64,000 bases of DNA. Source: Burkholderiales bacterium. GTDB taxonomy: Bacteria > Pseudomonadota > Gammaproteobacteria > Burkholderiales > SG8-39. The notes beneath the pieces were generated by a model, which made no database searches, was not told where the DNA came from, and saw only the letters and a program-made list of their open reading frames with translations. The stretch's first letter is position 1. Each line of letters begins with the position of its first letter. Below are positions 1-10,272 of this stretch, piece after piece. The stretch lies in NCBI GenBank assembly GCA_027493935.1, contig JAOSJV010000010.1:186001-250000 (forward strand), read 5' to 3'. The position numbers and the translations under genes are program-made.

Positions 1-311
1 CCTGCGCGCTGGCGCTCGGCGTGCTGGGATACGCGCTGCGCCGGTCGGGATTCGAGCTCGCCCCGCTCGCGCTCGGGCTGATCCTCGGACCCCAGTTCGA
101 GGCGTCGCTGCGCCAGAGCATCATCCTGTCGCAGGGCAATCCGGGATGGATCCTCGATCGCCCGATCGCGGCCGGCATGCTGCTCGCGGTCGCCGGCGCG
201 GCGACGGTCGCGGCGGCGCTGCGCTGGCGCAAGCGCCTCGCGACGCTGCGGGGGCGCGTCGCACGGCGGGAACATCTGACGCCGTGCGCCGCGCCCTCGT
301 GCCGACCGTGA
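1..311 (+). CDS. TctA-family tripartite tricarboxylate transporter permease, C-terminal end (5' end outside window)
   Basis: This is the last ~100 residues of a large membrane permease; the reading frame is already open at base 3 and runs off the left edge. The visible protein has the stretch FELAPLALGLILGPQFEASL and LSQGN...DRPIA, which is the characteristic C-terminal end of TctA permeases, followed by a final hydrophobic helix and a basic tail. TctA is the 12-TM subunit of the TctABC importers that take up carboxylates with a periplasmic binding protein. The next gene on the same strand is a binding-protein-like gene, but of a different family. The ORF caller's GTG at 21 is internal, not the true start. 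Confidence 0.8.
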   Translation, partial: CALALGVLGYALRRSGFELAPLALGLILGPQFEASLRQSIILSQGNPGWILDRPIAAGMLLAVAGAATVAAALRWRKRLATLRGRVARREHLTPCAAPSCRP

Positions 312-420
312 CGACGGCGCCGCCGCCGGCGGCCCGTACCCACCGCTTTCCAACCTCGGAGGAACGCCTGCCGCGGGCGAGGTCGCTGACCCGCCGCCCG
401 CGCGCGCGGACATGGAGACC

Positions 421-1426
421 ATGAAGCTTCCGCTCACACTCGCCTGCGGGCTCTACGATCGCACCTACGGGCTGCACGACGGCTCGGTCCGGATCGAGGG
501 CGTCGACCTCAACTTCCTGCCGATGATGCCGGTGGAGACCTTCCGCCGGCAGGCGCGTCACGCGGAGTTCGACGCCTCGGAGTTCTCGCTCTCGACGTTC
601 ATGGCGCTGCACTCGCGCGGCGACCGGCGTTTCGTCGGGATCCCGGTCTACCCGTCCCGGCGGTTCCGGCACGAGCACGTCTGGGTCAACGTCGGGGCCG
701 GAATCGGCTCGCCGCAGGACCTAAGGGGAAAGCGCGTCGGGGGTGCAGGAGTTCGTGCAGACGGCGGCGCTGTGGATCCGCGGGTTCCTCCAGCACGATT
801 ACGGCGTGCTCACCTCGGACATCGACTGGCACTTCGGCGGCTACAACGAGCCCGACCCGCACTTCAAGCCCCGGATCGAGCTCGAGCTGCCTCCCGACGT
901 GCGCGCCCAAGTGATCCCCCGCGATCGGTGTATCGACGACATGCTCGAGCGCGGCGAGCTGGACGCCGCGCTCCCCGCGCTGCCCGCGTCGTTCCGGCGG
1001 GGCTCGCCGAGCGTCGCCCGCCTGTTCCCGGACTTCCGGAAGGTGGAGGAGGCGTACTTCGGGCGCACCGGGATCTTCCCGATCATGCACGTGGTCGTGG
1101 TGCGGCGGGAGATCTACGAGCGCAACCCCTGGGTCGTGCAGGCGCTCTACAAGGGCTTCGTGGAGGCCAAGGCGCTCGCCATCCGGCGCCTGACGACCTC
1201 GCCGCCGCTGCACGCGACGCTGCCCTGGCTCACCGAGCACATCGAGGCCACGCGTCGCATCATGGGCACCGACTACTGGTCCTACGGCCTGGCCGAGAAC
1301 CGCCACGTGCTGCAAACCGCGGCGCAGTACGCGTGGGAGCAAGGCCTGCTCGCCCGTCCGATCGACCGGATCGACGACCTCTTCGCGCCGGAGACGCACG
1401 CCGGCGTGCTCGACCTGCAGCCGTGA
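421..1426 (+). CDS. 4,5-dihydroxyphthalate decarboxylase-like / substrate-binding-like protein (one frameshift)
   Basis: The protein reads LPLTLACGLYDRTYGLHDG...GVDLNFLPM...FDASEFSLSTFMAL..GDRRFVGIPVYPSR, the typical N-terminal half of the family annotated as 4,5-dihydroxyphthalate decarboxylase, which has a periplasmic-binding-protein fold but no export signal here. It continues as VQEFVQTAALWIRGFLQHDYGV to a stop at 1426. The two halves are in different frames; the switch falls in a run of five G at 739-743, so one extra G explains it. Total length is ~335 residues, normal for the family. Start chosen at ATG 421 (MKLPLTL); ATG 412 is also possible. Function in this strain is unproven; some family members are only binding proteins. 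Confidence 0.75.
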
Positions 1427-1487
1427 AGCGGGGCTTGGCGAGGCGCGGCCGTTCCGAGGCGTGCGGGACCGGGCCCGGAAGCTTTTC

Positions 1488-2198
1488 TCAGCGCAGCAGC
1501 GCGACGCCCAGCGCGACGAGCAGGACGAGCGTCAGCCGGCGGAACAGGTCCGCGCGGATCAGGCGCTCGAGCGCGAGGCCGGCCACGACGCCGAGCGCGA
1601 TCGCCGGCACCGACAGCATGTAGTGCCCCCAGACCTCGCCCGAGAGATTGCCGGCCAGCGCATGGCCGCCGATGACGAGCGCATCGCCGAGCAGGAAGAA
1701 CGCCTGCAGGTTGCCCTTGAACTCCGCCGGCGACCAGCGCCGGCACTGCCCGTAGACGATCGCCGGCGGCCCGGACACGTTGTAGGCGCCGCCAAGGATC
1801 CCGGCCAGCAGCCCCGCGCCGTAGGCCCAGCGCGCGTCGTGCAGGCGGGGCAGGCGCCGGTCCATCAGCGCGTAGAGCGAATAGCCGACGATGACCGCGC
1901 CCAGGATCGGCAGAAGGATGCCCGCGTCCACGTGGCGCAGCGCGAGCACCCCGAACGGCACGCCGACGAGCGTCCCGAGCGCGAGCCGCCTGATCGGCTG
2001 CCAGTTGAGCGCCGGCCGCCAGCGCACCAGCACCACCGCCTCCATCGTCGCCGCGACGAGCGCGACGAGCGGCGCGGCGACCAGCAGGCCGGTCAGGTGC
2101 GGCAGCAGCGCCATGGCCACCATGGCCGAGCCGAATCCGGTCAGCGTCTGGGTCAGCACGGCGGCGAAGACCGCGCCGAAGAGCAGCGCCTCGGTCAC
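1488..2198 (-). CDS. TauE/SafE (DUF81) family membrane exporter
   Basis: A 236-residue hydrophobic protein with about eight predicted membrane segments. It has the TauE/SafE hallmarks: an N-terminal LTQTLTGFGSAMVA segment and the mirrored LLAGILGGAYNVSGPPAIVYG in the second half. Family members export sulfite, sulfoacetate or other small organic anions. I start it at GTG 2198, which overlaps the stop of the coxE-like gene by four bases (GTGA), rather than at the longer ORF start, whose upstream residues are an Arg-rich shadow of coxE. It closes the cox-like operon, so it may export a product or counter-ion of that pathway; the substrate is not readable from sequence. Confidence 0.8.
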   Translation of the reverse strand: MTEALLFGAVFAAVLTQTLTGFGSAMVAMALLPHLTGLLVAAPLVALVAATMEAVVLVRWRPALNWQPIRRLALGTLVGVPFGVLALRHVDAGILLPILGAVIVGYSLYALMDRRLPRLHDARWAYGAGLLAGILGGAYNVSGPPAIVYGQCRRWSPAEFKGNLQAFFLLGDALVIGGHALAGNLSGEVWGHYMLSVPAIALGVVAGLALERLIRADLFRRLTLVLLVALGVALLR

Positions 2199-3353
2199 CG
2201 AAGCGAGAGGCGTCCGGCCAGCGCCCTCAGGCTCGCGAGGTTGTGCGCGGCCGCGAAGTGGTCCACGAGCGGCAGCGCCGCGACCATGCCCCGGGTGAGC
2301 GGCTCGTAGGTCGGGTCTCCGAGCAGGGGGTTCAGCCACAGCACGCGGCCGGCGCGGCGCTTGATGCCGCGCAGCTCGTGCGCGAGGAGCTCCGGGTCGC
2401 CGGTGTCCCAACCGTCGGAGAGCACCAGCACGATCGTGCGCCGGTCGACGAGCGTCGGCCACGACCGGTTGAACTCCGCGAGCGCCTCGCCGATGCGCGT
2501 CCCTCCCGACCAGTCGCTCACGTCGCGCAGCCGCGCGAGCGCCTTGCGATACGAGGGTCCGCGCGCAGCAGCTCGGTGACGCGGGTGAGCCGGGTCGCGA
2601 AGGTGAACGTCTCGACCCGGCCGAACACGTTCTGCAGCGCGTAGAGGAACTGCAGCAGGAATCGGCTGTAGAGGTCCATCGAGCCGGAGACGTCGCACAG
2701 CAGCACGAGCTTCAGCTTGCGGCGCCGGCGCGTGCGCCGGCGCAGCTCGACTATCTCGCCGCGCATCAAGTTGGCCCTGAAGCTGCGCCGCAGGTCGACG
2801 GCGCCCTTGCGCCGGGTGGGCTTGCGCCGGCGGCTCACGCGCCGGGCGAGGCGCTTCGCGATCTGCGCGGTGAGCTGCGCCACCTCGTCCAGCTGCTCGG
2901 CCGAGAAGGTCGCGAAGTCCTGCTCGACGAGCACCTCGTGCGCGCTCATACCCGGGAGCTCGAGCGGCTCGCCTTCGCCCGCCTCATCGTCCCACTCCTC
3001 GAGCGCGAAATCGGCCGGCGCCGGCGGCGGCGCGGCGGCGGCGCCTTCGGGTGCGTTCTCCTTGCGGCGCCTGTCCGGCGCGGTCTCCGCGCGTCCGCCT
3101 CGGGGGCCGGCAGCGTATCGGTGCCCGCCTGCCAGAAGGCGTCGAAGCAGCGGTCGAAGACCGGCTGCTCCTCCATGCGGCTCACGAGCACCGTGCGCAG
3201 CGCGAGGTAGACCTCGCCGCGCTCGAGCAGATCGACCGCCTCGAGCGCGCGCACCGCGTCCATCTGCGCGCCGGTCGTCACCTGCAGCCTGCAGGCGCGC
3301 AGGTGCGCGCCGAAGCGCAGGACGGCGCGGGTGAGGTCCCGGCGGGACGCCAC
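2195..3353 (-). CDS. coxE: CoxE-like VWA-domain protein (two frameshifts)
   Basis: A VWA/CoxE-family protein of ~385 residues. The N-terminal part (MASRRDLTRAVLRFGAHLRACRLQVT) and a Pro/Ala-rich linker precede a basic segment (RRVSRRRKPTRRKG) and the VWA domain, whose MIDAS motif is DVSGSMD; GTRIGEAL and VLSDGWDTGDP are later metal-site loops. In CO-dehydrogenase-type operons CoxE works with the MoxR-type ATPase CoxD in maturing the molybdenum active site. The frame changes twice, near 3075-3100 and near 2560, with family homology continuing across both, so I treat it as one gene. Start is GTG 3353, six bases after the moxR-like stop, indicating translational coupling. Confidence 0.85.
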
Positions 3354-3359
3354 GGCGCC

Positions 3360-4222
3360 TCAGCCCCGGGCGGCGACGAAACGCCCGAGTCCGCCAGTGG
3401 CCAGCTCGCGCTTGACGCGCTTTACGTCGTCGACGTCCTTGACTACGCAGCCGAGCGTCTCGGCGACGAGCTCCTCGTCCAGATAGTCGGCGTGCAGGGA
3501 AAACAGCGCGTGCGCCCGAGTCGAGCGTCTCGGCCACGCCTGGCACCTTTGCGAGGCGCAGGGTGCGCACGGTCTCCATGAAGCCCGAGATCTCGTGCGC
3601 CAGGCGCTCGTTCACGCCCGGGACCTTGCGCGTGACGATGCGCAGCTCTTTCTCGAATCCGGGAAAGTCGATCCAGAGGTAGAGACAGCGCCTGCGCAGC
3701 GCGTCGGAGAGCTCGCGCACGCGGTTCGAGGTGAGGATAACGTACGGCGGCGCGGTCGCCCTGATGGTCCCGACCTCGGGAATGGTGACCTGGAACTCGG
3801 ACAGCACCTCGAGCAGGAAGGCCTCGAACTCCTCGTCGGCCCGGTCGATCTCGTCGATCAGCAGCACCGGCGCGCGCGCAGTCGCGCTGATCGCCTGCAG
3901 CAGGGGCCGCTGGATCAGGAACGGCGGCGAAAAAGATCGCGGCTTCCTTCTCGGCGAGCGAGTGCCCGGTGCTCTCCTCGAGCTTGATGTGCAGCAGCTG
4001 CTTCGGGTAGTTCCATTCGTAGAGCGCCTGCGCCGCGTCGAGGCCCTCGTAGCACTGCAGGCGCACGAGGTCGGTCTCGAGCATGCGCGCCATCACCTTG
4101 GCTATCTCGGTCTTGCCCACCCCGGCATGGCCCTCGATGAGCAGCGGCTTTTCCAGCGTCATCGCGAGGTGCACCGACATGGCGATCGCGGGGTCGGTCA
4201 CATAGTCGGCCGCCTCCATCAT
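3360..4222 (-). CDS. coxD: MoxR-family AAA+ ATPase, CoxD-like (two frameshifts)
   Basis: An AAA+ ATPase of the MoxR type, ~287 residues. Walker A is GHAGVGKTEIAK, the substrate loop has YEWNYPKQLLHIKLEE, Walker B is MLLIDEIDRADEEFEAF, and sensor 1 is PPYVILTSNRVRELSDALRRRC. The C-terminal lid reads WAHALFSLHADYLDEELVAETLGC in a third frame, ending at a TGA at 3360-3362. Frameshifts lie near 3870-3930 and near 3515. Paired with the VWA gene directly downstream, this is the standard CoxD/CoxE maturation pair for Cox-type molybdenum hydroxylases. It starts 27 bases after the coxL-like stop; ATG 4219 is an alternative start. Confidence 0.87.
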
Positions 4223-4249
4223 CTCCCCCGATACGCCGGATCTCCGCTC

Positions 4250-6636
4250 TCATCGGGTCGCGATCCCCTTCTCGCGCAGCATCTCGCGGATCCGCTTCGG
4301 CGAGAGCGGCGTGCTCGTCACCTCGACCCCCGAGGTGCTCGATCGCGTCGGCCACCGCGCTGATCACCGCCGCGTACGAGTAGACCGCCCCGCCCTCGCC
4401 CATGCCCTTGTATCCGCCCGGGATCTGCGGCGCCGGCGTGGCCATGTGGATCACGTCGAAGTTGGGCACGTCGCGCGCGGTCGGCAGCAGGTAGTCGGCG
4501 AAGGTGCTGGTGAGGAGCTGGCCGCTCTCGTCGTAGACGAGTTCCTCGAGCAGCGTGCCGCCTATCCCCTGGACCGTGCCGCCGACCGCCTGGCCCTCGA
4601 CCACCATCGGGTTGATCTCGTTGCCGCAGTCGTGGACGATCACGTACTTCAGCACCTTCGTCACGCCGGTCTCGACGTCCACCTCGACCACCGGCATGTG
4701 CACCGAGTAGGGCCACGTCACGCAGATGCTGTCGCGCGGCGCGCGGAAGCTCTCGGTCGCCTCCATTCCCGGCGGGATGTCCGGCGGAAGCGACCACACC
4801 TCGGCGAACGCGACCTGGGCGATGCGCTGCAGCGTCACGCTCTTGCCGGGCATGCCGCGCACGAACGCCGCGCTCGCCTTCACCTCGATGTCCTCGGGCG
4901 CCGCCTCCAGGACGAAGGCCGCGACGCGGGCGATCTTGGCGCGCAGGGCGGTCCCGGTCTTGGCGACGCCGGGGATCACCACGCCGGCGAAGCGGGCGGC
5001 GCGCGTCCCGGAGTCGTAGGGCGTCACCGCGGTGTCGCCTTCGATCACCTCGATGTCCTCGATGCGCACGCCGAGCGCGTCGGCGGCCACCTGCGACGCC
5101 GTGATCGCGTGCGAGGTGCCGACGCTGGTGTCGCCTACGTAGATCGTGACGCGGCCGGAGACGTCCATGCGCATCGTGACCGTGGAGTAGTCCTGCGTCG
5201 GCACGTAGGCGCGCGCCATCGCCGCAGTATAGGTATTCCACCCGGCGCCTTCCACGGCGATCGCGAGGCCGATGCCGAGGTGGCGGCCCTGCTTGCGCAG
5301 CTCGGCCTGTCTGGCCTTCATGCCCTCGTAGTCGACCGCCTTCAGCGCGCGGTCGAGCGCCTCGGCGTAGTCGCCGCTGTCGTAGACCAGGCCCGACACG
5401 GTCTTGTACGGGAGCTCGTGCGGCTGGATCATGTTCTTGCGGCGCACCTCGGCGCGGTCCATGCCGAGCGCGTTGGCGATCAGGTCGACGCCGCGCTCGA
5501 TGACGAACACGCCTTTCGTGCTGCCGAAACCCCGGTAGGCGGCGTAGGAGCACTTGTTCGTCATTACCACCTTCATGTCGCAGTGGAAGCCCTTCAGCTT
5601 GTAGGGGCCCGTGATCCAGAGCCCCGCCCCGAGCGTCGGGCCGCTGATGCGCGCGTCGAGGTAGCCGCCGGCGTCTACGATGATGTTGCACTTGATACCG
5701 AGCAGCGTGCCGTCCTTCTTGTACGCGATCTGCGCGTCGAGGATCTGGTCGCGCGCGTGGATGAAGGCCGACAGGCTCTCGCGCCGGGTCTCGATCCACT
5801 TGACCGGACGGCCGAGCTTCATCGAGAGCAGGCACACCGCCACGTACTCGGGCGCGACCTGCAGCTTGTTGCCGAAGCCGCCGCCGATGTCCGGCGCGAT
5901 CACGCGGATCGCGAACTCCGGGAAGTTCAGGATCTCGGACAGGTGCGTCTTCAGGATGTGCGGGATCTGGGTCGAGGCGTGCACCGTGAGCGTCTTCTGC
6001 CCCGGGTTGTAGCTCGCCACGATGCCGCGCGGCTCGATCGGCGAGCCGGTGTGCCGGTGCATGCGGAAGCGGCGCCGCAGGACGCCGTCGGCCTCGGCGA
6101 ACGCCGCCTCGACGTCGCCGCCCTCGCGCACGAGGTGCAGCCCGACGTTGCTCTCGAGGTTGTCGTGCAGCCGCGGCGCCGACGCGGCGAGCGCGGCTTC
6201 CCGGGTCGGTGATGACCGGAAGCGGGTCGTAGTCGACCTCGACGAGCTCGGCGACGTCGTCCGCCGAGTACCGATCGGCTGCGGCCACCAGCGCGACCGG
6301 CTCGTTCATGAAGCGCACCCGCTCGGCCGCGAGGCACGGGTAGGCGGGCTTCTCGATCTTCTGCGCCGGCTCGTAGGTGTACACCGGCATCGGCCGCGAC
6401 AGCGCGACGGCCTCCGCGCCGGTCAGTACCCCGAGGCAGCGCGGGTGGACGAGCGCCGCCTCGGTGCGGACCGCCTCGACCCTGGCGTGCGCGTGCGGGC
6501 TGCGCACGAATGCGGCGAACACCATGCCCGGAAGCACGACGTCGTCGATGTAGGTCGCCGCGCCCTGGATGAAGCGCCGGTCCTCGGGACGCGGCATCGG
6601 CCGCCCGACGTAGCCCTTCTCAGCGACTTTAGCCAT
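4250..6636 (-). CDS. Molybdopterin-binding large subunit of a Cox-type (xanthine-oxidase family) hydroxylase (two frameshifts)
   Basis: A ~795-residue large subunit. It begins [30 protein letters not shown]. Molybdenum-cofactor regions are visible: [10 protein letters not shown], the active-site loop [20 protein letters not shown], and the catalytic-Glu segment [12 protein letters not shown]. True CO dehydrogenases carry AYxCSFR (form I) or AYRGAGR (form II); this loop is neither, so CO is unlikely to be the substrate and another carbon hydroxylation is more plausible. Frameshifts fall at ~6200 and in the C5 run at 4327-4331; after correction it ends ...[12 protein letters not shown] at 4250. 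Its ATG lies just inside the end of the 2Fe-2S subunit gene. A quinoline-, isoquinoline- or nicotinate-type substrate is possible but unproven. Confidence 0.88.
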
Positions 6637-6638
6637 GG

Positions 6639-7122
6639 TCAGACACGCTCCGTCTTCATCTTCTCGGCCGCCCACCTGATGGACTTCACGATGTTGTGGT
6701 AGCCGGTGCAGCGGCACAGGTTGCCGTCGATGCCGGCCCGGATCTCCTCCTCGGTCGGGGGTCGGCGTGCGCCGCAGCAGCTCGCTCGCCGCCATGATCA
6801 TGCCCGGCGTGCAGTAGCCGCATTGCAGGCCGTGCTCCTGCTGGAACCCCTCCTGGATCGGATGCAGCTTGCCGTCCCTGGCGAGACCCTCGACGGTCGT
6901 CACCTCGCGGCCGTCCACCCGGACGGCGAGCACGGTGCAGGACTTCACGGCGCGCCCGTCGAGGAGCACCGTGCAGGCGCCGCAGCCCGTCGTATCGCAG
7001 CCCACGTGGGCGCCGGTGAGCCGCAGCCGGTCGCGCAGGAAATGCACGAGCAGCATGCGCGGCTCGACGTTGTCCTCAATCTGCTTCTTCCCGTTTACCG
7101 TAACGCTGATCGTGCGGTTCAT
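6639..7122 (-). CDS. 2Fe-2S small subunit of Cox-type hydroxylase (one frameshift)
   Basis: A ~160-residue ferredoxin-like subunit starting [21 protein letters not shown]. The N-terminal plant-type 2Fe-2S cluster has [16 protein letters not shown]; the C-terminal four-helix domain has CGYCTPGM and, after the frameshift, [12 protein letters not shown]. The break lies in the G5 run at 6757-6761. It transfers electrons from the molybdenum subunit to the FAD subunit. Its stop overlaps the region of the large-subunit start. Its ATG lies inside the sequence GCGATGAAC, an ATGA-type junction with the upstream FAD-subunit gene, but in this sequence the upstream frame reads straight through without a stop (see findings). 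Confidence 0.9.
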
Positions 7123-8002
7123 CGCCCCTTTGCCTTTCGTCATGCGTGCCACTGCGGTCTCGAGCGCACGGCGCACGCAGACCGGCGCCACCTCCTTGCG
7201 GTAGGCGCTGTCCGCGTGCACGTCGCTCAACGTATTGGATCCGAGCGCCGTCGCACGCGCCGCCTCCGCGGCGTCGAGGCGGTCGATCGGCTTGTCGCGC
7301 AGCGCGGCCTCGACCGCGCTCGCGCGCAGCGGCACTGGCCCGACCGAGCCGAGCACCACATCGGCCCGCGAGCAGACGCGCTTGCCGTCCGCACGCACCA
7401 CCGCGGCGACGCTCACCAGCGCGAAATCCGGCGCGCGCCGGCTGAGCTTCACGTACTCCCCACCCGTCGCCCTCGGCGAGCGCCGGCACGCGCACCTCGG
7501 TGATGAGCTCGGTCGGCCGCAGCTCGGTAACGAAGAAATCCTTGAAGAACTGCGCCGCCGGCACGACGCGCTCGCCCTCCTTCGAGCGCAGCACGAGCTT
7601 GGCGCCGAGCGCGACCAGCGCCGGCGAGTAGTTCGCCGACGGGTCGGCGTGGGCCGCGGCGCCGCCGATCGTCCCGACGTTGCGCACCTGGGGGTCGGCG
7701 ATGGTCGCGGCCGCCTTGGCGAGCAGCGGGCAGCGCTTGCGCAGCAGCTCCGAATCCTCGAGCGCGCGGTGCGTCGCGAGCGCCCCGATGCGGATGTCGT
7801 CGCCCTCGATGCCGATCGCGTCCAGGCCGCGCACCCGCCACAGGTCGACGATGTGCGCCGGCGACGCCACCCTCAGCTTCATCATCGGCAGCAGGCTCTG
7901 GCCGCCCGCCATCAGCTTCGCCTCGTCGCCGAGCTCGGCGAGGAGCGCGAGCGCCGCGTTGGCCGAGACCGGATCGTGATAGTCGAATGCGCGTGGAATC
8001 AT
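7119..8002 (-). CDS. FAD-binding medium subunit of Cox-type hydroxylase (frameshifted)
   Basis: First gene of the cox-like operon, ~295 residues: [21 protein letters not shown] opens a PCMH-type FAD domain with [13 protein letters not shown] and [22 protein letters not shown], both contacting FAD, followed by the CO_deh_flav_C domain ([20 protein letters not shown]). The frame changes in the C4 run at 7458-7461, consistent with one lost base. The expected stop is the TGA in the ATGA junction at 7119-7122, but the frame found there is open into the 2Fe-2S gene, so a second indel near AAAGGCAAAGGGG is likely. An alternative is a genuine FAD-FeS fusion. A promoter is visible 60 bases upstream. 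Confidence 0.85.
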
Positions 8003-8063
8003 CTAGCTCGTGCCTCTCGCGTGATGGGCGATGCGGGCGGTCTCTCGCCGCCGTTTCTTGTGC

Positions 8064-8092
8064 ATATTAGATTAGGAAAGAAGGTTTGTCTA
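8064..8092 (-). promoter_or_regulatory. Sigma70-type promoter / shared operator of the cox-like operon
   Basis: On the minus strand TAGACA (-35, 8092-8087) is followed after exactly 17 bases by TAATAT (-10, 8069-8064). The spacer AACCTTCTTTCCTAATC closely resembles the spacer of the promoter in front of the marR-like gene at 19.85 kb. A transcript would start near 8057, about 55 bases before the FAD-subunit start codon. The AT-rich stretch stands out in otherwise ~70% GC DNA. Confidence 0.7.
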
Positions 8093-8186
8093 TTATCTTT
8101 CTGGTGCGCTCAGCACCGTCCGCCCGGCCGGCGCGCCCGCGCTGCGCTCGGTGTGGTCCGGCCTGGGTGGACATGGCGACCGGGCG

Positions 8187-9479
8187 TCAGCCGGTGCGCG
8201 CGCGGCTGCTGAACGGTGCGAGCCGCGGCCGCTTGTGGCGGATGTCGTTCAGGTCAACCGTCGTGTCGATTCCGAGCTTGAGGTGGTTCCACCACTCGTC
8301 GACGCAGGCGTCGGCGATCACCTTCTGCCTCTCCAGAATGCGGTTGCTCACTGCCCAGAGCACGTCCTCGGCGCTGTCGATGTTAACGTCGTCGTTCACC
8401 ACGATGACGCGGTTGATGCACTGGATCTCGAGGAAGCCGCGCATGATCTCGTCGATGCGCGCGCTCGGCTCGACGGCGAGTATCGCGAGCCGGCCAAGCC
8501 CGTATTCAGGCACCGTCGCGCGCCTGACCTCCGGGTAGCGCTTCAGCAGGTCCTCGATCTCGGGCTGGAAGCGCACGATCGTGAGGATGATCTGCTCTTT
8601 CGAATCAGCGGGCATGATCGTCTGGTAGACGGGGTCGCGGCGGTGCGAGACGCAGGTGACTCTGAGTGTGGGCTTCATCTGCGGCCGCGCGTAGGCGCCG
8701 GTCCAGTCGCCGAACGGGCCCTCAGGCTCGAGCTCGGTGGAGACAACCCCCTCGACCACGACCTCGGAGCCCGTCGGAACCTCGATGTCCACCGTCTTGC
8801 ACTTCACCATCGTGAGCTCCGCGCGGTTACGCGCATCGGCCATTGCCGCGGCGACCTCGACCTCGTCACGCTCGTCCGGAATCCACTGTGCCGCCGCGGC
8901 GACCATCTCGGTGGGCGCGCCGAGGCAGAAGGCGACCTCCATGCGCTTCCCGGCGCCGGCGATACTCTGGTAGTACTGCTTGTTGTGGCGCGACTTCGGG
9001 TTGAAACCGAGCTTCTTCGGGCCCTTCACCATAAAGCGTATAAACGAGATGTTGCGCCGCCCGGTGTCGGGATCCTTCATGAACACGATGCCCGACGTGA
9101 TATAGGGCCCGGCGTCGAGCGGGTGGTACTGTATGACGGGCAGGAGCTGCGTGATGTCCGGGTCCTCGTGCACGACCTCGAAACACGGCCCGTCGGACGC
9201 GGTCGACGCCGCAAGCGGGTGCGCGATCGCGTCCTGGATCCGCGTCCACAGCCGATTTTCATCGGCGCCGACGCCGAGCCCGTAGCGTGCGTAGCTGCCG
9301 TAGAGGTTCGCGACCAGCGGCATCGAATGACCCCGGATCCGGCGGAACAGGATCGCGCGGTTCCGCCCGGCCTCCTCGGCCTTGATCATGAACGGCACTG
9401 CCTCGCGCGTCACCTCGTAGTCGATGATCGCGAGGTCGTCGAGCGATTCAAGCCTGGAAACGAATTCCCTGATGCGCAT
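8187..9479 (-). CDS. UbiD-family decarboxylase (copy 1)
   Basis: A 430-residue intact protein. MRIREFVSRLESLDDLAIIDYEVTREAVP is a typical UbiD N-terminus; the central prenyl-FMN/active-site segment is ELEPEGPFGDWTGAYA; RVIVVNDDVNIDSAEDVLWAVSNR is the C-terminal UbiD signature. UbiD enzymes (de)carboxylate aromatic or unsaturated acids using prenylated FMN made by UbiX; no ubiX is present in the window. It is the last gene of the MarR-headed operon, 22 bases after the ABC permease. The substrate is unknown; its sequence diverges clearly from the second UbiD at 15.9-17.3 kb, so the two probably act on different compounds or form a heteromer. Confidence 0.9.
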   Translation of the reverse strand: MRIREFVSRLESLDDLAIIDYEVTREAVPFMIKAEEAGRNRAILFRRIRGHSMPLVANLYGSYARYGLGVGADENRLWTRIQDAIAHPLAASTASDGPCFEVVHEDPDITQLLPVIQYHPLDAGPYITSGIVFMKDPDTGRRNISFIRFMVKGPKKLGFNPKSRHNKQYYQSIAGAGKRMEVAFCLGAPTEMVAAAAQWIPDERDEVEVAAAMADARNRAELTMVKCKTVDIEVPTGSEVVVEGVVSTELEPEGPFGDWTGAYARPQMKPTLRVTCVSHRRDPVYQTIMPADSKEQIILTIVRFQPEIEDLLKRYPEVRRATVPEYGLGRLAILAVEPSARIDEIMRGFLEIQCINRVIVVNDDVNIDSAEDVLWAVSNRILERQKVIADACVDEWWNHLKLGIDTTVDLNDIRHKRPRLAPFSSRARTG

Positions 9480-9501
9480 CGCGTGCGGCTCTCCACGTTG
9501 A

Positions 9502-10272
9502 CTAGATTCCGGCTGCCCGCTCCGTCTCTTTCCACGGCGCGAGCTTCCGTTCGATGTACTTGATTAACTCGACGAACCCCACGCCGAGCAGCGATACAAC
9601 GATGATCGGTACGAACATCTTCGCGGTCTCGAAGAAGTTGCCATACTTGACGATCATGCCGCCGAGCCCAACGATCGACGTAAAGAACTCGGCGACGATC
9701 ATCGCCAGAACCGCGCGGCCGACCGCGAGGCGCAGTCCGGTCATGATGAACGGCAGCGCCGCGGGCAGCACCACCTTCCAGAAGATCTGGCGCTCGCTTG
9801 CGCCGAAGGCGGCGCCGATGTCGATCACCGACTGGCTAAGGTTCTTCACGCCACTGAAGGTGTTGATAATCACGATGAACACCGAAAGGGTGAAGATGAT
9901 GATCACCTTCGAGACGAGCCCGACGCCGAACCAGAGAATGAACAGTGGGATGAGCGCGATCGAGGGCGTCGAGTACAGCGCGTTCACGTAGGGCTCGAGC
10001 ATCCACTCCACCATGCGGATCCGGCCCATCGCCACGCCTATGGCAATGCCGATGCCGATGGCGAAGGTCACGCCAAGCGAGAAGCTGAGCAGGCTGTTCG
10101 CGATCGCGGCGGGCAACTCGCCCGAGAGCATCAGGTCGACGAAAGCGACCGCGATCCCCGACGGGGAGGACAGGAACAGCGGATTCACGTAGTTTCCGGC
10201 GATCTCCCAGGCGCCGAGCACGAGCACCAGGGTGACGGCCTTGACGACGAACGGCTTGCCTGCGCGTTTCAT
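9502..10272 (-). CDS. ABC transporter permease, SsuC/TauC-like
   Basis: A 256-residue inner-membrane permease with about six hydrophobic helices and the EAA loop [29 protein letters not shown]. It belongs to the BPD_transp_1 family of taurine/nitrate/sulfonate/pyrimidine-precursor (NMT1) importers. Its ATG overlaps the stop of the ATPase gene by four bases, and the matching binding protein lies two genes upstream, so the importer is complete: SBP (11.1-12.1 kb), ATPase, permease. Confidence 0.92.
   Translation of the reverse strand: MKRAGKPFVVKAVTLVLVLGAWEIAGNYVNPLFLSSPSGIAVAFVDLMLSGELPAAIANSLLSFSLGVTFAIGIGIAIGVAMGRIRMVEWMLEPYVNALYSTPSIALIPLFILWFGVGLVSKVIIIFTLSVFIVIINTFSGVKNLSQSVIDIGAAFGASERQIFWKVVLPAALPFIMTGLRLAVGRAVLAMIVAEFFTSIVGLGGMIVKYGNFFETAKMFVPIIVVSLLGVGFVELIKYIERKLAPWKETERAAGI

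Noticed and set aside
4311-6212. A 633-codon plus-strand ORF opposite the coxL-like gene
   Set aside because: Antisense of a strongly conserved molybdenum subunit; composition is dominated by Asp, His, Val and Arg.
4250-8002. Calling the first hydroxylase an authentic CO dehydrogenase
   Set aside because: The active-site loop AYRGFGS lacks both the form I AYxCSFR and form II AYRGAGR signatures, and the genetic context is catabolic.
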